A stretch of 64,000 nucleotides of DNA from positions 1 through 64,000 of the forward strand of contig CAVUSI010000002.1 of assembly GCA_963744115.1 (NCBI GenBank). The letters are read 5' to 3'. Position numbers and translations under genes: made by a program. Of the stretch, positions 1 to 8,396 are shown one piece after another (the stretch's first letter is position 1; each line of letters opens with the position of its first letter). The notes beneath the pieces were generated by a model. That model did not search any database, had not been told where the DNA came from, and saw only the letters and a list, made by a program, of their open reading frames with translations. This stretch comes from Chersky-267 sp963744115 (GTDB taxonomy: Bacteria > Chloroflexota > Limnocylindria > Limnocylindrales > CSP1-4).

Positions 1-981
1 ATGGCGTCCCTCCTCCCGGGCACCGGCAAGACGCTCCGGCCGCACGTCAAGACGCACCGCACGCCGGAGCTGGCCAGGCGGCAGCTCGGCGGGTCTGCGG
101 TCGGGCTGACGTGTGCCACGGTCGGCGAGGCGGAGTCGATGGTCGCGGCCGGGATGGATGACGTCCTGGTGGCGAACGAGGTGGTCGACCCGCGCAAGAT
201 CGCCCGGCTCGTGGCCCTGGCGGACCGGGCTCGCGTCGGCGTCGTGGCCGACGATCCAGGTCCGATCGCCGCCCTGTCGCGCGAGGCATCCCGGGTCCGT
301 GCCACCATCGACGTGCTGATCGACGTCGACATCCTGCTCCATCGCTGCGGGGTCGAGTCCGCAGCCGATGCGGTCAGCCTCGCGGCGGCCATCGACCGCC
401 TACCGGGACTCCGCCTTCGCGGGATCATGGGTTACGAGGGACGGACCCGCCGCGGCGACGAGGGTCGGTCCGGCCGGATCGCGAGCGCCTACGCCAAGCT
501 GGCCGAGGTCCGGGCGGCCATCATCGACGCCGGGTTCCCGGTCGACGTCGTCTCGGCCGCCGGAACATCGACGCTCGCCGAGGCCCTGGCCGACCCGATC
601 ATCACCGAGGTCCAGGCGGGCGTCTATGCCCTGATGGAGCCGGAACGGTTGGAGCCGGGCCTGCCCTTCCGCTGTGCGGTGGCGATCCGAGGCACGGTCA
701 TCAGTCGCCACCCGGGGCGGATCGTCGTCGACGTCGGGCGCCGCGTCGTCGGCGTGGAGTACGGCCCGCCGGTCCCCGTCGGGTTCGTCGCGAAGGACCT
801 GTGGATCAGCGACGAGCACGCCACGATCGAGATGGACGACCCGGTACCACCCCTGGGAAGCGAGCTCGACTTCACGCCCGGCCAGATCAGGACCACCTTC
901 AACCTTCACGATCACGTCTGGGTGAGTCGTGGCGATCGGCTCATCGACCGCTGGCCGATCGCCCGCGGGACGTCCCAATAG
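1..981 (+). CDS. D-threonine aldolase/D-serine dehydratase-like PLP enzyme (paralogue 1, 5' end cut)
   Basis: This is a fold-III PLP enzyme of the DSD1/D-threonine aldolase family, acting on D-amino acids in the cytosol. The window begins inside the gene. The first ATG lies just before the RPHVKTH motif whose Lys (K17 of the visible part) forms the PLP Schiff base, and the roughly 30-40 N-terminal residues that should precede it are missing. An alanine-racemase-type barrel follows, then the C-terminal beta domain ending near NLHDHVWV. The usual metal-binding His-x-Cys/Asp of the C-terminal domain (PNHxC in relatives) reads GQIR here, so the metal site looks lost. It is the first of three consecutive paralogues, 44 bases before the next. 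The family is clear; the substrate and reaction (aldol cleavage, dehydration or racemisation) are not. Confidence 0.8.
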   Translation: MASLLPGTGKTLRPHVKTHRTPELARRQLGGSAVGLTCATVGEAESMVAAGMDDVLVANEVVDPRKIARLVALADRARVGVVADDPGPIAALSREASRVRATIDVLIDVDILLHRCGVESAADAVSLAAAIDRLPGLRLRGIMGYEGRTRRGDEGRSGRIASAYAKLAEVRAAIIDAGFPVDVVSAAGTSTLAEALADPIITEVQAGVYALMEPERLEPGLPFRCAVAIRGTVISRHPGRIVVDVGRRVVGVEYGPPVPVGFVAKDLWISDEHATIEMDDPVPPLGSELDFTPGQIRTTFNLHDHVWVSRGDRLIDRWPIARGTSQ

Positions 982-1025
982 CACAGCCGGTGGGACCGGA
1001 TCGAGACGGCCAGGAGGGCCCGGAC

Positions 1026-2189
1026 ATGCGAACGTCAGCGGGGCTGATCAGCGAGGCCCAGGATCGGGTCCGTATCCAGTACGCGCCCGAGATCGGTCGA
1101 CCGCGCGACGAGCTGTCGACGCCGGCCCTGCTGCTCGACATCGCCCAGCTGCGGGCGAACCTCGACATCATGGCGGCGGGCATGCGCGACGTACCCACGA
1201 CCCTGCGCGCGCACGTGAAGGTGCACAAGAGCCCGCACATCGCCCGGATGGAGGTCGAGCACGGCGCGATCGGGGTGGGCTGCGCCACGGTCTGGGAGGC
1301 CATCGTCATGGCCCGCGCCGGCATCGACGACGTGTTCGTCATCAACGAGATCGCCGGCGCCGACAAGGCCCGCGCGGCGGCGCTCCTGGCTCGCGAGGCC
1401 AGCGTGAAGGTCGCGGTGGACGATGCCGTCCAGGTCGCTGAGCTGTCGCGCGCTGCGGTCGCCGCCGAGAGCACGCTCGGCATCCTGATCGACGTCGACG
1501 AGGGCATGCACCGGTGCGGCGTCGCCTCCGCGGTGGAGGCTCTGGCGCTCGCCCGTCGGATCGAGGACGCGCCGGGCCTCTCGTTCATGGGCCTGACCGG
1601 GTACGAGGGCCATTGCTCGCTCGAGTTCGACGAGGCGAAACGACACGCGATGGCGCGCGAGGCGATGGCGTTCCTGACCGGCATCGCCGGCGAGCTGGCC
1701 GGCGCCGGGCTGGAGTGCCGGATCGTGTCGGCCGCGGGCACGGGCACCTGGGAGGTCACGTCGCGCTACCCCGGGATCACCGAGATCCAGCCCGGGTCCT
1801 ACGCGACGATGGACGGTCACCATCGCGGCCTGGACCCGCGCTTCGGCTGGGCTGTCTCGGTTCTCGCCACCGTCATCAGCCGGCGCTCGGACCGCATCGT
1901 CCTCGATGCGGGGAGCAAGACCGTCGGCGCCTCGCACGGCGTGCTCAAGGACTGGGACCTCGAGCCCTACCGCTTCGACGAGGAGCACTCGATCTTCCTG
2001 GCCGACGCGTCGTGTCCGCTCAAGACCGGCGATCGGGTCGAGATCCTGTGCAACTACACGCCCTTCGCGATCGGGTACTTCGAGGCCTATCACGTCATGG
2101 AGGACGGGCACGTGGCAGACATCTGGCCGGTCATGCCTCGGGGTCCGGAGTCGCGCTGGTTGCTCGACGTGCTCGAGCGAGGCGACTAG
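1026..2189 (+). CDS. D-threonine aldolase-like PLP enzyme (paralogue 2)
   Basis: This 387-residue fold-III PLP enzyme belongs to the D-threonine aldolase/D-serine dehydratase family. The ATG at 1026 is chosen because AGGAGG lies 8 bases upstream (1012-1017) and longer versions read into the previous gene. TPALLLDI near residue 32 opens the racemase-like barrel, and K65 in AHVKVHK is the expected PLP lysine. The C-terminal domain keeps DEEH but has LCNYTPF where the family usually has the PNHxC metal ligands. It is closer to paralogue 3 than to paralogue 1, sharing an N-terminal extension of about 30 residues, the EGHCS segment and the PYRFDEEH segment. It ends 2 bases before paralogue 3, so the two are surely co-transcribed. 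The substrate is unknown. Confidence 0.82.
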   Translation: MRTSAGLISEAQDRVRIQYAPEIGRPRDELSTPALLLDIAQLRANLDIMAAGMRDVPTTLRAHVKVHKSPHIARMEVEHGAIGVGCATVWEAIVMARAGIDDVFVINEIAGADKARAAALLAREASVKVAVDDAVQVAELSRAAVAAESTLGILIDVDEGMHRCGVASAVEALALARRIEDAPGLSFMGLTGYEGHCSLEFDEAKRHAMAREAMAFLTGIAGELAGAGLECRIVSAAGTGTWEVTSRYPGITEIQPGSYATMDGHHRGLDPRFGWAVSVLATVISRRSDRIVLDAGSKTVGASHGVLKDWDLEPYRFDEEHSIFLADASCPLKTGDRVEILCNYTPFAIGYFEAYHVMEDGHVADIWPVMPRGPESRWLLDVLERGD

Positions 2190-2191
2190 AC

Positions 2192-3379
2192 GTGCGAGAC
2201 CCGGCGCCGATCATCACCGACGCCCACGACCGCGTCCGCGACCTCTACGGGTCGGCGATCGGTCGGAGCAAGTACGAGGTCGTCACGCCCGCCCTCGTCA
2301 TCGATCGGGACGTGCTGCTCGAGAATCTTGCGTTCATGGAGTCGCGCCTGCCGTCGCTCCGCGCGCGCCTGCGCGGCCACGTCAAGAACCACAAGAGCCC
2401 GCACATCGCCCGGCTCCAGCTCGAACACGGCGCATTCGGGATCTGCGCGGCCACGATCTGGGAGGCGATCGTCATGGTCCGGGCCGGCGCCGACGACGTC
2501 CTCATCGCCAACCAGCTCGTGGATCCGCACAAGCGCCGCGCGGCCGCGCTCCTGGCGCGCGAGGCGAACGTCATCGTCAACGTCGATGACGCCGGCGATG
2601 CCGAGGCCCTGTCCGCCGCCGCGCTCGAGGCCGGGAGCACCCTCGGGGTCCTGATCGAGGTCGACACCGGCATGCATCGCGCCGGGGTCGACACGCCCGA
2701 GGAGGCGCTCACGGTCGCGCGGCGGGTCCAGCAGCTGCCCGGTCTCCGGCTCGACGGCCTGTCCGGCTACGAGGGCCACTGCTCGACGGAGCTGGACCAC
2801 GACCGGCGGCACGAGAAGCAGGTCGTCGCGATGCGCTACTTCGTGGACGTCGCGGACTACCTGGAGGCGAACGGCGTCCCGTGTCCCATCCTCTCGGCGG
2901 CCGGCACCGCGACGGCCTTCTGGACCGGCGCGAACCCGCGGATCACCGAGCTCCAGCTGGGGTCGTACGCGGCGATGGACGACTACCACTTCCTGATGGA
3001 GCCGAGGTTCAAGAAGGCCACCACCGCCGTCGTGACCGTGATCAGCCGGCGCCGGGATCGGGTCGTGCTGAACCTCGGGAAGAAGACCTTCGGGGCCGCC
3101 GACGTTGCGGGCATCCCGGCCTACCCCCGGATCTTCGGGTACGAGGACCTCACCCCGTACCGGTTCGACGAGGAGCATGCCACGTACGACGCGGACGCCG
3201 CCTGTTCGCTCAAGGTCGGCGACGTGGTCGACTTCCATCTCGGCTACACGCCGTTCGCGGTCAACTACTTCGATGCCTACCACGTCGTCGAGCACGGCAC
3301 CGTCGTCGACATCTGGCCGATCATGCCTCGCGGCCCGCTCCACGGCGGTCTGCTCACGATGCTCGAAGCGCGGGCCTGA
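2192..3379 (+). CDS. D-threonine aldolase-like PLP enzyme (paralogue 3)
   Basis: This 395-residue protein starts at GTG 2192, 2 bases after the previous stop; the following codons match the paralogue 2 N-terminus (ITDAHDRVRDLY against ISEAQDRVRIQY). K65 in GHVKNHK is the predicted PLP lysine. As in paralogue 2, the C-terminal metal ligands are replaced (HLGYTPF). A short insertion near KKTFGAADVAG distinguishes it from its neighbours. The RuBisCO-like gene starts 11 bases downstream. Retention of two similar but diverged copies suggests two subunits or two related substrates rather than simple redundancy; that is inference. Confidence 0.82.
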   Translation: MRDPAPIITDAHDRVRDLYGSAIGRSKYEVVTPALVIDRDVLLENLAFMESRLPSLRARLRGHVKNHKSPHIARLQLEHGAFGICAATIWEAIVMVRAGADDVLIANQLVDPHKRRAAALLAREANVIVNVDDAGDAEALSAAALEAGSTLGVLIEVDTGMHRAGVDTPEEALTVARRVQQLPGLRLDGLSGYEGHCSTELDHDRRHEKQVVAMRYFVDVADYLEANGVPCPILSAAGTATAFWTGANPRITELQLGSYAAMDDYHFLMEPRFKKATTAVVTVISRRRDRVVLNLGKKTFGAADVAGIPAYPRIFGYEDLTPYRFDEEHATYDADAACSLKVGDVVDFHLGYTPFAVNYFDAYHVVEHGTVVDIWPIMPRGPLHGGLLTMLEARA

Positions 3380-3390
3380 CCGGTGGCGCG

Positions 3391-4704
3391 ATGAGCGATC
3401 GCGACGGGTTCGCCTTGCCCGAGGGTCTCGACCCGGGCGAGTTCGTCATCGCGACCTACGCGTACCGGACGCCGCCGGGCGTCGACATCCATGAGGCGGC
3501 CCGAGAGCTCGCCGACATGCAGTCGACCGGGACCTGGGTGGCGCTGGAGCGCGAGACCGCCGCCATCCGGGAGCGCCACGCGGCCCGGGTCATCGCGACC
3601 TGGGAGGTGCCGGACAACGAGGTCTCGGAACCGGTCGCGGGCCATCGCGACTGGGTCGTCCAGCTCGCCTTCCCGCTCCACAACCTCGGCGCCCAGATCC
3701 CGCTCCTCCTCGCCGCCGTCTACGGCGAGTGCGCGTCGGCCGGCGAGATCCGTCTCCTCGACCTCGACCTGCCGGAGACGTTCACGAGTGCGTTCAAGGG
3801 GCCGAAGTTCGGGCTCGACCGGATCCGCACGCTGGTCGGAGCGGAGGACCGGCCGCTCCTCATCGTGATGATGAAGCCGGCGATCGGGCTGACGCCCGCC
3901 GAGAGCGCCGAGGTCTTTCGCCAGGTGGCCCTCGGCGGTGCCGATGGAGTGAAGGACGACGAGCTCCTGGTCTCGCATCCGTGGAGCCACTTCCTCGATC
4001 GCATCCGGGAGCACGAGCGTGCAGCCCAGGCCGCCTTCGAGGAGACCGGCCACCGGACGCTCTATTTCGTGAACATCACGGACCGCCCGGATCGCCTCGT
4101 CCAGAACGCCCACCGGGCGGTCGAGGCGGGGGCATCGGCGCTCATGGTCGACTACCTGACGGTCGGGATCTCGGCGCTGTCGATGCTCGCCGACGACCCG
4201 GCGATCGCCGTCCCGATCATGGGCCACCTGGCGTTCTCGGGCGCGCTCTACGCCGCGCCGCGGACGGGCGTCAGCTCCCACCTCGTCCTGGGCAAGCTGC
4301 CCCGGCTGGCCGGCGCGGACGTCGTCGTCTACCCGAGCCCGTATGGGACGCTCCAGTTCAGCCGCTCCAAGCAGGCCCGCCTGGCCCGGGCGCTGACCGA
4401 CCCGTTCCACGCCATCCGGCCGACGCTACCCGCGCCGGGCGGTGGCCTGCACCCCGGGATGACGCGCCGTCTGTTCGATGACCTCGGGAGCGACTTCGCG
4501 ATCGGCGCGGGCGGGGCGGTCCACGGCCACCCGCTGGGGGCGACGGCCGGTGCGCGGGCCTTCCGCCAGGCCATCGACGCGGTCGTCGAAGGCCGACCGC
4601 TGGCCGACGCCGGACGTCAGCACCCGGAGCTTGCCGCGGCCCTCGATCGATGGCCCGGCGACGGAGCCCCTTCCCAGCCCGGCGACGATGCAGCCACGAC
4701 CTGA
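3391..4704 (+). CDS. RuBisCO-like protein (form IV type)
   Basis: This 437-residue protein has the RuBisCO large-subunit fold. The N-terminal domain carries STGTW (45-49). The barrel carries MMKPAIGL (K162, equivalent to RuBisCO K175), KDDE (188-191, the carbamylated Lys and Mg2+ ligands), GHLAFSGAL (H279, equivalent to H294) and GKL (K302, loop-6 K334). Several carboxylase residues are changed: K177 is Ala164, R295 is Leu280 and the N123 region reads VYGEC. It is therefore an RLP, not a CO2-fixing enzyme. RLPs are known as diketo-methylthiopentyl-phosphate enolases and as 3-oxo-isoapionate-4-phosphate decarboxylase and transcarboxylase/hydrolase. The tetrulose-phosphate enzymes downstream favour a decarboxylase on a 3-oxo sugar-acid phosphate, by inference. 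It lies 11 bases after the PLP enzymes and 31 before the cyclase gene. Confidence 0.88.
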   Translation: MSDRDGFALPEGLDPGEFVIATYAYRTPPGVDIHEAARELADMQSTGTWVALERETAAIRERHAARVIATWEVPDNEVSEPVAGHRDWVVQLAFPLHNLGAQIPLLLAAVYGECASAGEIRLLDLDLPETFTSAFKGPKFGLDRIRTLVGAEDRPLLIVMMKPAIGLTPAESAEVFRQVALGGADGVKDDELLVSHPWSHFLDRIREHERAAQAAFEETGHRTLYFVNITDRPDRLVQNAHRAVEAGASALMVDYLTVGISALSMLADDPAIAVPIMGHLAFSGALYAAPRTGVSSHLVLGKLPRLAGADVVVYPSPYGTLQFSRSKQARLARALTDPFHAIRPTLPAPGGGLHPGMTRRLFDDLGSDFAIGAGGAVHGHPLGATAGARAFRQAIDAVVEGRPLADAGRQHPELAAALDRWPGDGAPSQPGDDAATT

Positions 4705-4735
4705 CCCCCAACCTTCAGGACAAGGAGCGACGCTG

Positions 4736-5698
4736 ATGGCGACTTCGACCCAGCCCGGCCCGAAGGTCAGCCTGGAGGAGTTCGAACGGATCTTCGAGTC
4801 GGTCAAGAACTGGGGCCGCTGGGGACCGGACGACCAGCTCGGGACGTTGAACCTGATCACCCCGGAGCGGGTCCGGGCAGCCGCGGGGCTGGTGACCTCG
4901 GGCCGACGCGTCTCGATGGAGATCCCGATCAACACCGTCGCCGGCCCGGACAACCCCAACCAGGCGATCCACATGGTCACCCAGGGCCACGACATCGACA
5001 TCGGGTCGGGCGGCCTTCGCTTCGGGCTCGACTTCCTGGGGATGGCCGCGCACGGTGACTGCCACACCCACGTCGACGCGCTGAACCACATCTCGTACCG
5101 GGGATCGACCTACAACGGCAAGCCCGCCCTCGAGGTCCTGACGTCCAAGGGCGGGACCACCCTCGGGATCGATGCGATCGCCGGGGCCGGCGGCGTCGTG
5201 GGACGCGGCGTGCTCCTGGACATCCCGCGCTTCCGCGGGGTGAAGTGGCTCGAACCGGGTGAGGCCGTCACTCGGGCGGAGCTCGAGGCGTGCGAGGCGG
5301 CCGAGGGCGTCCACCTCGACGAGGGCGACATCTTCGTCTACCGGACGGGCCACCACCGTCGCCGCCTGGAGCTCGGGGCGTGGGACAACGGGCCCGACGG
5401 GGAAGGCAAGGCCGGCCTCCACGTCGACACCGTCCCGTGGATGCACGAGCGCGGCATCGCCGCCTTCCTGCCCGACGGCGACGGCGAGGCGATCCCGAGC
5501 TGCGTGGACGGCATCACCTACCCGCTCCACCCGCTCCAGATCGTGGCGATGGGGATGCTCACGGCGGACAGCCTCCAGTTCGAGGACCTCGCCCGAGCCT
5601 GCGAGGAGGAGGGCCGCTTCGAGTTCATGGTCGTCGGCCTGCCCCTGCGCCTGCCGGGCGGGACCGGCTCGCCTTGGAACCCGATCGCCATCTTCTAG
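4736..5698 (+). CDS. Cyclase/kynurenine-formamidase-like metal hydrolase
   Basis: This 320-residue protein belongs to the Cyclase superfamily (PF04199), metal-dependent hydrolases that open amides, lactones or cyclic acids. ATG 4736 is preceded by AAGGAG. The metal motif is HGDCHTHVDALNH around residue 115, close to the family HGTHxDxxxH. The long N-terminus (KNWGRWGPDDQLGTLN) is typical of the 310-340-residue subgroup rather than of the shorter kynurenine formamidases. It is the last gene of the + strand unit with the PLP enzymes and the RLP. A lactonase or amide hydrolase step for a sugar-acid substrate would fit, but nothing in the sequence fixes the substrate. It converges with the kinase gene across 36 bases. 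Confidence 0.82.
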   Translation: MATSTQPGPKVSLEEFERIFESVKNWGRWGPDDQLGTLNLITPERVRAAAGLVTSGRRVSMEIPINTVAGPDNPNQAIHMVTQGHDIDIGSGGLRFGLDFLGMAAHGDCHTHVDALNHISYRGSTYNGKPALEVLTSKGGTTLGIDAIAGAGGVVGRGVLLDIPRFRGVKWLEPGEAVTRAELEACEAAEGVHLDEGDIFVYRTGHHRRRLELGAWDNGPDGEGKAGLHVDTVPWMHERGIAAFLPDGDGEAIPSCVDGITYPLHPLQIVAMGMLTADSLQFEDLARACEEEGRFEFMVVGLPLRLPGGTGSPWNPIAIF

Positions 5699-5734
5699 CC
5701 GCGTCCGATCGGCGGCGGCTCGGGGGCCGCCCGC

Positions 5735-7291
5735 TCAGGCGCCGGCGGGCCACCACATCGGCGGGAGGAGTCCCGACTCGGACAGGTCCAGGATCCGCGG
5801 GTAGAGCGCGCGCCAGGACGCATAGCGCTCGTCGTAGGTGCGGCGCGCCTCGGGCATGGGCTCGAAGGTCCGCTCGCTCCGGACGAGCGCTGCCGTCGCC
5901 TCGCCGAGGTCCCGGTACAGACCGGCCCCGACCCCGGCGTAGAGCGCCGCCCCGAGCGCGGTCGACTCCTTGACCGCCGGAACGTGGACCGGCAGCCCGA
6001 CGACGTCGGCGACGATCTGCGGCCAGAGCGTGCCCTTGGCCGCTCCGCCCGTGAAAACCAGCTCGTCGTAGGTCGCGCCGGTCAGCTCGGCGACGATCGC
6101 CAGGTGTCCGCGCGCGGTATAGGCGGCCTGCTCCTCGAGCGCACGGATGCATGCCTGCCGGTTGGAGGCCGCCGGTCGGTCGACGTCGAAGCCGAGGAAC
6201 GATGGTGACGCCTGGACCCAGCGTTTCGCGTCCATGACGTTCGAGAAGATCGCCGTGATCCCGTCGGAGCCGGGCGGGATCCCCGCGGCCGCTTCCTCCA
6301 TGACGACGTAGGGATCGACGCCGCGTCGGGCGGCCTCCGCCTTCTCGAGCTCGCAGAACGCGTCGCGGAACCAGCGCATCGCGATCCCGCAGTAGAAGCC
6401 GATGCCCTCGGTCATCCACAGTCCGGGGACCGAATGACAGAGCGTCCGCAGGCGGGCCTGCGGGTCGATCAGCGGCTCGTCGGTGACCACGGTCAGTTGC
6501 CAGAAGCTCCCGCCGACCAGCGTCAGCCGGCCCGGCGAGACGACCCCGATGCCGACGAGCCCGAGCTGCGTGTCGGCACCGCCCACGACCACCGCGGTCC
6601 CGGCTGCCAGCCCCGTCTCGTCGGCGGCGCCAAGGGTCAGCGGACCGACGACGGTGCCGGGCTCCAGCACCTCGGGGACGACGCCGGGCGACAGGCCGAC
6701 GAGCTCGAGCGATGCGTTCGACCAGGTCCGGGCCCGGAGGTCGAAGAGGTTGGAGCTCGACCCCGATGACGGGTCGGTGACGAACCGTCCGGTCAGCCGG
6801 TAGAGGACCCAGTCGCTGAGCATGCCCATGTGCGCGATCCGCTCGAACGTCTCGGGCTCGTGCTCGCGGATCCACAGGAACCGGGCGGGGGAGGTGATCG
6901 ACACCCAGTCGCCGCCCTGGTCGAACAGCCGCCGGGCGTCGCCGTTCGCGACCAGCCGCGCGGCCTCCGCGCCGGCCCGCGAGTCGACGTTCGGGCATGC
7001 CCAGATCTCGCGCCCGTCTGCGTCGTACAGGACCATCCCTTCGCGCATGCTCGTGCTGCTCACGGCCGCGATCTCGAGCGGCGCGATCCCCGCCCGGTCG
7101 AGCGCCTCGCGGATGCAGTCGCAGATCAGGGCCCAGTTCCGGGTGGTGTCGAAGACCTGGGATCCCGGCGCGTCGGGCAGCTCGGCGTGGGACCACTCGC
7201 GCTGGCCCATCGCGACCTGCGTCCCGTCCTCCCCGAAGATGACGGCGCGGCAACTCCCGGTCCCGAGATCGATCGCCAGCGTGTGGCTCAT
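5735..7291 (-). CDS. FGGY-family carbohydrate kinase, LsrK-like
   Basis: This 518-residue ATP-dependent sugar kinase has the two actin-like FGGY domains. The N-terminus (DLGTGSCRAVIF) and the C-terminal signature GGAAKGTLWPQIVADV are present. Its closest resemblance from memory is to LsrK, the kinase that phosphorylates the autoinducer-2 precursor DPD. Shared stretches include IAAVS.SMREG, IWAC.NVD.RA and MRWFRDAFC..EK. The lsr partners (LsrR, LsrG, LsrF, Lsr transporter) are not here, so the substrate is probably another short polyol, diketo sugar or sugar acid. Its start overlaps the dehydrogenase stop by 4 bases (ATGA), indicating translational coupling in the VOC-dehydrogenase-kinase operon. 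Confidence 0.87.
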   Translation of the reverse strand: MSHTLAIDLGTGSCRAVIFGEDGTQVAMGQREWSHAELPDAPGSQVFDTTRNWALICDCIREALDRAGIAPLEIAAVSSTSMREGMVLYDADGREIWACPNVDSRAGAEAARLVANGDARRLFDQGGDWVSITSPARFLWIREHEPETFERIAHMGMLSDWVLYRLTGRFVTDPSSGSSSNLFDLRARTWSNASLELVGLSPGVVPEVLEPGTVVGPLTLGAADETGLAAGTAVVVGGADTQLGLVGIGVVSPGRLTLVGGSFWQLTVVTDEPLIDPQARLRTLCHSVPGLWMTEGIGFYCGIAMRWFRDAFCELEKAEAARRGVDPYVVMEEAAAGIPPGSDGITAIFSNVMDAKRWVQASPSFLGFDVDRPAASNRQACIRALEEQAAYTARGHLAIVAELTGATYDELVFTGGAAKGTLWPQIVADVVGLPVHVPAVKESTALGAALYAGVGAGLYRDLGEATAALVRSERTFEPMPEARRTYDERYASWRALYPRILDLSESGLLPPMWWPAGA

Positions 7292-8364
7292 GGGGTGGTG
7301 GCAGCGCCTCCCGTGGGCGCCAGCGCGGCGCGGTCGGCGACGTTGACCAGCGTCTCGCCGCGGAGGAACCGCCCGATCTCCGCGGCCGCCATCTCCCCGC
7401 CGTGGCGGAGGGTCTCGTAGGTCGCCCCGCCGATGTGCGCGGTGATGATCACATTCGGGAAGTCGAGGAGCGGATGGCGTCCCTCCGCGGGAGATGGACT
7501 GACGAGGTCCACGGCGAGTCCCGCCAGGTGCCCGCTGCGCAGCCCGGCCAGGACCGCGGCCTCATCCAGGAGCGAGTCCCGCGCCGTGTTGACGAGGACG
7601 ACCCCGGGCTTCATCCGGGCGACCTCGTCCGGGCCGATGAGGTGCTCGTTCGCGGCCGTCGCCCGAGCGTGGAGGGAGACAAGGTCGGAGATGCTCAGCA
7701 GCGACCCGAGGTCGACCGGTTCGACCCCGTCGGCGACGAGCGCGGCTGGATCGACAAACGGGTCGTACGCGATGACACGCAGGCCGAAGGCCCTGGCTCG
7801 CACGGCGACCCGCCGTCCGACCTGGCCGTAGCCGACGAGGCCAAGGACCATGCCCGCGAGGTCGTGGCCGAACCACCGGGCGCCCTCGTAGTTGTCGTGC
7901 CCGAACTCCCCGCCGCCCTCGACGTGGCGGATGACCTCCGGCAGGCGACGGGCGAGCATGATCAGGAAGGCGATGGTGAGCTCCGCGACGGCGTCGGCGT
8001 TCTTCCCTGGCGTGGTCGCCACCGGGATCGCGCGGGCGGTGGCGGCCTGGACATCGACGTTCACCGGACCCCCGCGGGCGCAGCAGACGAGGCGGAGGGC
8101 GGGATCGGCCTCGAGGACGCCGTCCGTCACCGGCGCTCCCTGGATCACCAGGACGTCGTGGCGATCGAGCAGCTCGATCACCTGGCGCGGGCTGCCCATG
8201 TATTCACGGATCCGGAGCTCGGACGGTGTGGTGGGGCGCCAGTCCGGTTCGTCGACCACGTCGGCGAACGTCACCTCGTTCGTCTCGGCGAGGGTCTCGA
8301 ACGCGTCCCGCAGGATCGACGACGGGCAGTAGGCATCGCCGACCACCAGGATCCGCGCCGTCAT
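7288..8364 (-). CDS. D-isomer-specific 2-hydroxyacid dehydrogenase
   Basis: This 358-residue NAD(P)-dependent dehydrogenase belongs to the D-2-hydroxyacid/phosphoglycerate dehydrogenase family. The Rossmann motif GYGQVG lies at 178-183 with D201 as the expected NAD-selecting acid. R262 (in NTARDS) and H310 (in TAHIGGAT) fit the catalytic Arg and His. The usual catalytic Glu of the DVFxxEP loop is not obvious; this loop reads DLVSPSPAEG. CCARGGPVNVDV near residue 95 is the substrate-loop GG motif. It lies between the VOC gene (32-base gap) and the kinase (4-base overlap). It likely oxidises or reduces a sugar-acid or keto-acid intermediate of the locus. A role in serine synthesis (SerA) is less likely, since there is no ACT domain. 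Confidence 0.85.
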   Translation of the reverse strand: MTARILVVGDAYCPSSILRDAFETLAETNEVTFADVVDEPDWRPTTPSELRIREYMGSPRQVIELLDRHDVLVIQGAPVTDGVLEADPALRLVCCARGGPVNVDVQAATARAIPVATTPGKNADAVAELTIAFLIMLARRLPEVIRHVEGGGEFGHDNYEGARWFGHDLAGMVLGLVGYGQVGRRVAVRARAFGLRVIAYDPFVDPAALVADGVEPVDLGSLLSISDLVSLHARATAANEHLIGPDEVARMKPGVVLVNTARDSLLDEAAVLAGLRSGHLAGLAVDLVSPSPAEGRHPLLDFPNVIITAHIGGATYETLRHGGEMAAAEIGRFLRGETLVNVADRAALAPTGGAATTP

Positions 8365-8396
8365 CGCCGCTGCCTGAGCGGACCGCGCCCGGCGGA

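Noticed and set aside
801..1025. N-terminal extension of the second PLP enzyme
   Set aside because: The frame is open but reads through the first gene; AGGAGG before 1026 and the homologous start of the third paralogue fix the shorter protein.
3391..4704. Genuine RuBisCO and a Calvin cycle
   Set aside because: K177 and R295 equivalents are replaced, and no phosphoribulokinase or small subunit is present.
5735..7291. AI-2 quorum-sensing (lsr) operon
   Set aside because: Only the kinase resembles lsr; LsrR, F, G and the transporter genes are absent, and the neighbours are catabolic.
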